From Chlorocebus sabaeus (Eukaryota; Chordata; Mammalia; Primates; Cercopithecidae), in contig NC_132914.1 of assembly GCF_047675955.1 (NCBI RefSeq), positions 46,110,836 through 46,174,835 on the forward strand: a stretch of DNA of 64,000 nucleotides, in the 5' to 3' direction. The notes under the pieces are model-generated. The model was not told where the DNA came from. It did no database searches and saw nothing but the letters and a program-made list of their open reading frames with translations. The translations under genes were made by a program, and so were the position numbers. Shown here in pieces: positions 61,501 through 64,000 of the stretch (positions within the stretch are counted from its first letter, which is position 1; each line of letters opens with the position of its first letter).

Positions 61501-61705
61501 AGGATGTTTTCAGAATTAGGGGCATGGCTTGGATTTGCAATAAGTAGTAGCTCTGCCGGGTTCTATGGAGAAATAACACTCCAGCTGGCAGAACTGTGTG
61601 CCTGAGCCATCTGATATGATGTCATTGCTATCAATGTTCATCAACAGTCTCCTTTTAACTGGAAATCTGTAGGCTCAGTGTCTTTTTATCTTTTCTTTAT
61701 TTTAT

Positions 61706-61990
61706 TTATTTTTTTTAGCAACAAGGGCTTGCTCTGTTGCTGAGGCTAGAGTGCAGTAGTGCAATCATGGCTCACTGCAGCCTCGAACTCCTGGGCTCAA
61801 GCAATCCTCCTGTCTCAGCCTCCTGAGTAACCTAGGACCACAAGTGCCTGCCACCATGCCTGGCTGGGTTTTTTTGTTGTTGTTGCTGCTGCTCTTTTGT
61901 TTGTTTGTTGTTGGTTTTGTTTTGTTGTGTTGTGTTGTGTTTGTAGAGACGAAGTCTCACTATGTTGCCCAAGCTGGTCTTGAGCTTCAG
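61706..61990 (-). mobile_element. Old Alu (AluJ-type), reverse
   Basis: Diverged reverse Alu ('ttgctctgttgctgaggcta', 'ctcactgcagcctcgaactc', 'cactatgttgcccaagctgg'). Its middle is enlarged by TTG/TGTTT simple repeats (about 61868-61940). Confidence 0.88.
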
Positions 61991-63313
61991 TGTCATCTAG
62001 AGCCCAGTTTTCACTCTATTCTGGGTCCCCAGACTCCCTGTGATTACTGGCCTCCCTACTCCTGTTTGGAAAAACTTATTGCTTTTTTTAATGGCACGAA
62101 CTGTACTAGCAGGAACCGCACAGCCAGGAGATGAGGCTGTTTGCTCAGGATCGGCAAGCATGGTAGAGCAGACTGGTTACCCGGGTTTCACTCACTTTCA
62201 CCCTTCTTCTTTCTTCCAGTTACCTGTATATCTGTATACATCCTCTCCTAGGTGACTTTGGCACTGATTTAGGAATGAGGTAGTATTTAGGAATAAAAGC
62301 TTCAGTTGTGCTGCCAAGAATAAGCAAAATCTTTCCACTTCCTCAGCCTTCCATCCCCATTACCACCCCATCAGAAGTCATGAAGGAAAAGAAGACTTTT
62401 TTGGGGGATAAAAAAGGAAGCAGTTTGCTAATTGAGTATACTTTCCAAAGAGAACCTGGGAAGTTTGACAGGTTAGGTGGGGTGAAGGGTGGAGAGTAGA
62501 CATAAATTAGGCAGGCAGGAAAATGACAAGGTTTAATGACAGTGACCATCACCTTCACTTCCAATGTTCTATGCTTTAGAGTTCTCAAAGGGCTTCCAAG
62601 ATATTTGGAAGACGAGGCAAGGTTCCCACCTGTCCCCACACCTCCCATAAGGGACATGAGAGGCAGGACCCTGGCTATCCTTCCTAGATTTTTAGTATAG
62701 AAACTTCAAGAATTCCTGCTCAGAGTGATAGGATACAGTTAGGAGAAGCCTTTAGCCCACGTTCTCTGCTCCTCATCAGGTTTACATGATTCTTTCTTTG
62801 TAGCACATCCACAGAAGGGACAATGAGATCACAGGTGGGTAAGGTATGCAAATTCTCTGGATCCTCTGGGCCTTCTAATTCCTAGGGAGAGGGGAGGAGA
62901 AGAGGTTGTAGACAGGAGGGGAAAAAAAAAAAGCTGCCTGAGAAGGGACGGGGTGCTCTTGACTGGCTGGTAGAGTGGGTCATTGTCTACCACACCAGTA
63001 ATATCTCCAATGCCACTGCTTCACCAGTTGACTCCAGGGGCAGGCAGGCTGTACAGGCATTGACAAGGTGGTAAACAAATGGGTCTCTTTGGACCTGTCA
63101 CACACCAGCTAGATCCAGAGCGAAGCAGGATATATGGGATGAAATGATTCAGCAGGGCTGCAGGAGACTTTTGGCTGCCTGAGAAATGGGATGATTTTGG
63201 GTGTCCAGCTCAATTCCAAGAAATACCTTGTCTTCATAATGTTTCATAATGTGTCACTTCAGTCTCTGGAGAGTTGGGATATTGTTTCCAACATTTGTTC
63301 CTTATTTCTACAG
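61991..63313 (+). other. C12orf54 intron sequence
   Basis: Apart from the exon at 62804-62834, I see no other feature. Short A tract at about 62922-62932. Confidence 0.55.
62804..62834 (+). CDS. C12orf54: C12orf54 second coding exon
   Basis: A 31-base exon bounded by acceptor 'tttctttgtag' and donor 'gtgggtaag'. Completing the split codon from 59968, it reads STSTEGTMRSQ. The human segment, from memory, is STSIEETMRPQ. Phase 2 in, phase 0 out. It is too short for ORF searches and is recognised from the protein plus both splice sites. Confidence 0.85.
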
Positions 63314-63352
63314 GAAAGACAGGTAACCATCACTGAAACCCTGTGGGACCAG
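63314..63352 (+). CDS. C12orf54: C12orf54 third coding exon
   Basis: A 39-base, phase-0 exon reading ERQVTITETLWDQ, after acceptor 'tatttctacag' and before donor 'gtgagga'. The human protein has EKQVTITETLWDQ here, so the match is almost perfect. The next human residues (VLTVFKDIQ) are not found before 64000, so later exons lie outside the window. The three exons total 135 bases and stay in frame. Confidence 0.9.
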
Positions 63353-64000
63353 GTGAGGACAGAGGAATCATTTTCGACAGCATGGCAAGAGGTGGGAAGT
63401 GGGGGAAGGCCTCAGGAAGGAGCACATTTATTTCTCTTTCCTTGAGTGGCTTGTTGATTGACGGTGAAGGATCAACACGCTCCCTCCCACCTTGTTCTGT
63501 CGTTTGTGCAGTCTCATATTCTCAGAGTTTCTCGGGTCTGTGCACATCAGCGCCCCTTCCCGACACCCACTTATTTGAAGCTATCACAGGTCCTGTTTGT
63601 TTTAAGGGTGTTTAATCCCCAATTCTCAGTGATTTTTACAGACTTGAAAGCAGAAGTATGGCCTTTCACAAACATGAAAATGTTGATTTCAATTCACAAA
63701 CGTAAAAATGCCAGGTTTCACTTTACAGTTGAAGGGTATATATGTGCAGAAGCCGGTAATGCCCATAAGATACCCACAGCAAATTGTAGTGAACTTTCAT
63801 AGAATACAGACATTTACTTGGAGTTTCTAAGAGGCCTTCACATAAATACCAGCTACTTCAACATCCCAATCTTACCATATTAGTTCCTTGTAAAACCTTA
63901 GATAGAGATGAGAATTAAAAGATAATTGATCACTTTTGAACTTACAGTACAGGAAACTGAGCATTTAATCATTTCTGATAAAAAATGAGTAAAATTATCC
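63353..64000 (+). other. C12orf54 intron, window edge
   Basis: Begins with the donor of the third coding exon. The open frames here (for example 63458-63802) are not supported as coding: they overlap the intron and resemble no known protein. Confidence 0.5.

Noticed and set aside
63191..63445. 84-codon frame through 63314-63352 as a stand-alone small protein
   Set aside because: Only the ERQVTITETLWDQ part matches C12orf54, and it is bounded by good splice sites. The rest is intron.

Overview
This is primate nuclear DNA, most likely from an Old World monkey. It corresponds to human 12q13.11, the interval holding ANP32D, C12orf54 and the OR8S/OR8T olfactory receptors. Primate origin follows from the dense Alu, L1 and MaLR content. 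Synteny follows from an OR8S/8T-type receptor gene, an ANP32D-like retrogene and three C12orf54 exons. The monkey assignment rests mainly on one Alu (43963-44279) with base changes I associate with the cercopithecine AluYR lineage. It is supported by several residue differences from the human C12orf54 and ANP32D proteins as I remember them.

Layout. 1-4.2 kb: flank, then a reverse-strand L1 with most of ORF2 deleted. 4.8-8.2 kb: a full-length retrocopy of an unidentified 113-codon mRNA, bounded by a 19-bp target-site duplication. 8.2-24 kb: old flank, a MaLR LTR, Alus, large L1 pieces and one unidentified minus-strand coding-like relic. 24.2-25.1 kb: an intact olfactory receptor gene (-). 25-30 kb: largely unrecognised spacer. 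29-38 kb: LTRs and a 3.7-kb L1 split by an AluY. 38-42 kb: MIRs, a truncated Alu and a repeat-poor block. 42.4-50.8 kb: one ancient L1 interrupted by an AluYR, a younger L1, another Alu and an LTR. 51-54.4 kb: an L2-like relic split by a nested L1 pair. 54.4-56.8 kb: the ANP32D-like retrogene. 56.85-57.8 kb: a 5'-inverted L1. 57.8-64 kb: the start of C12orf54 (+), whose later exons lie beyond the right edge.

The genes do not form a pathway. They are a tissue-restricted receptor, a retrogene encoding a bare leucine-rich-repeat domain, and the N-terminal exons of a small uncharacterised gene. Most other open reading frames are fragments of L1 ORF1/ORF2 or chance frames across Alus. I found no CRISPR array, operon, tRNA, rRNA or undescribed multigene system. 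The most informative items are the lineage-diagnostic Alu, the two retrocopies, the receptor's intactness and the well-resolved nesting of mobile elements.
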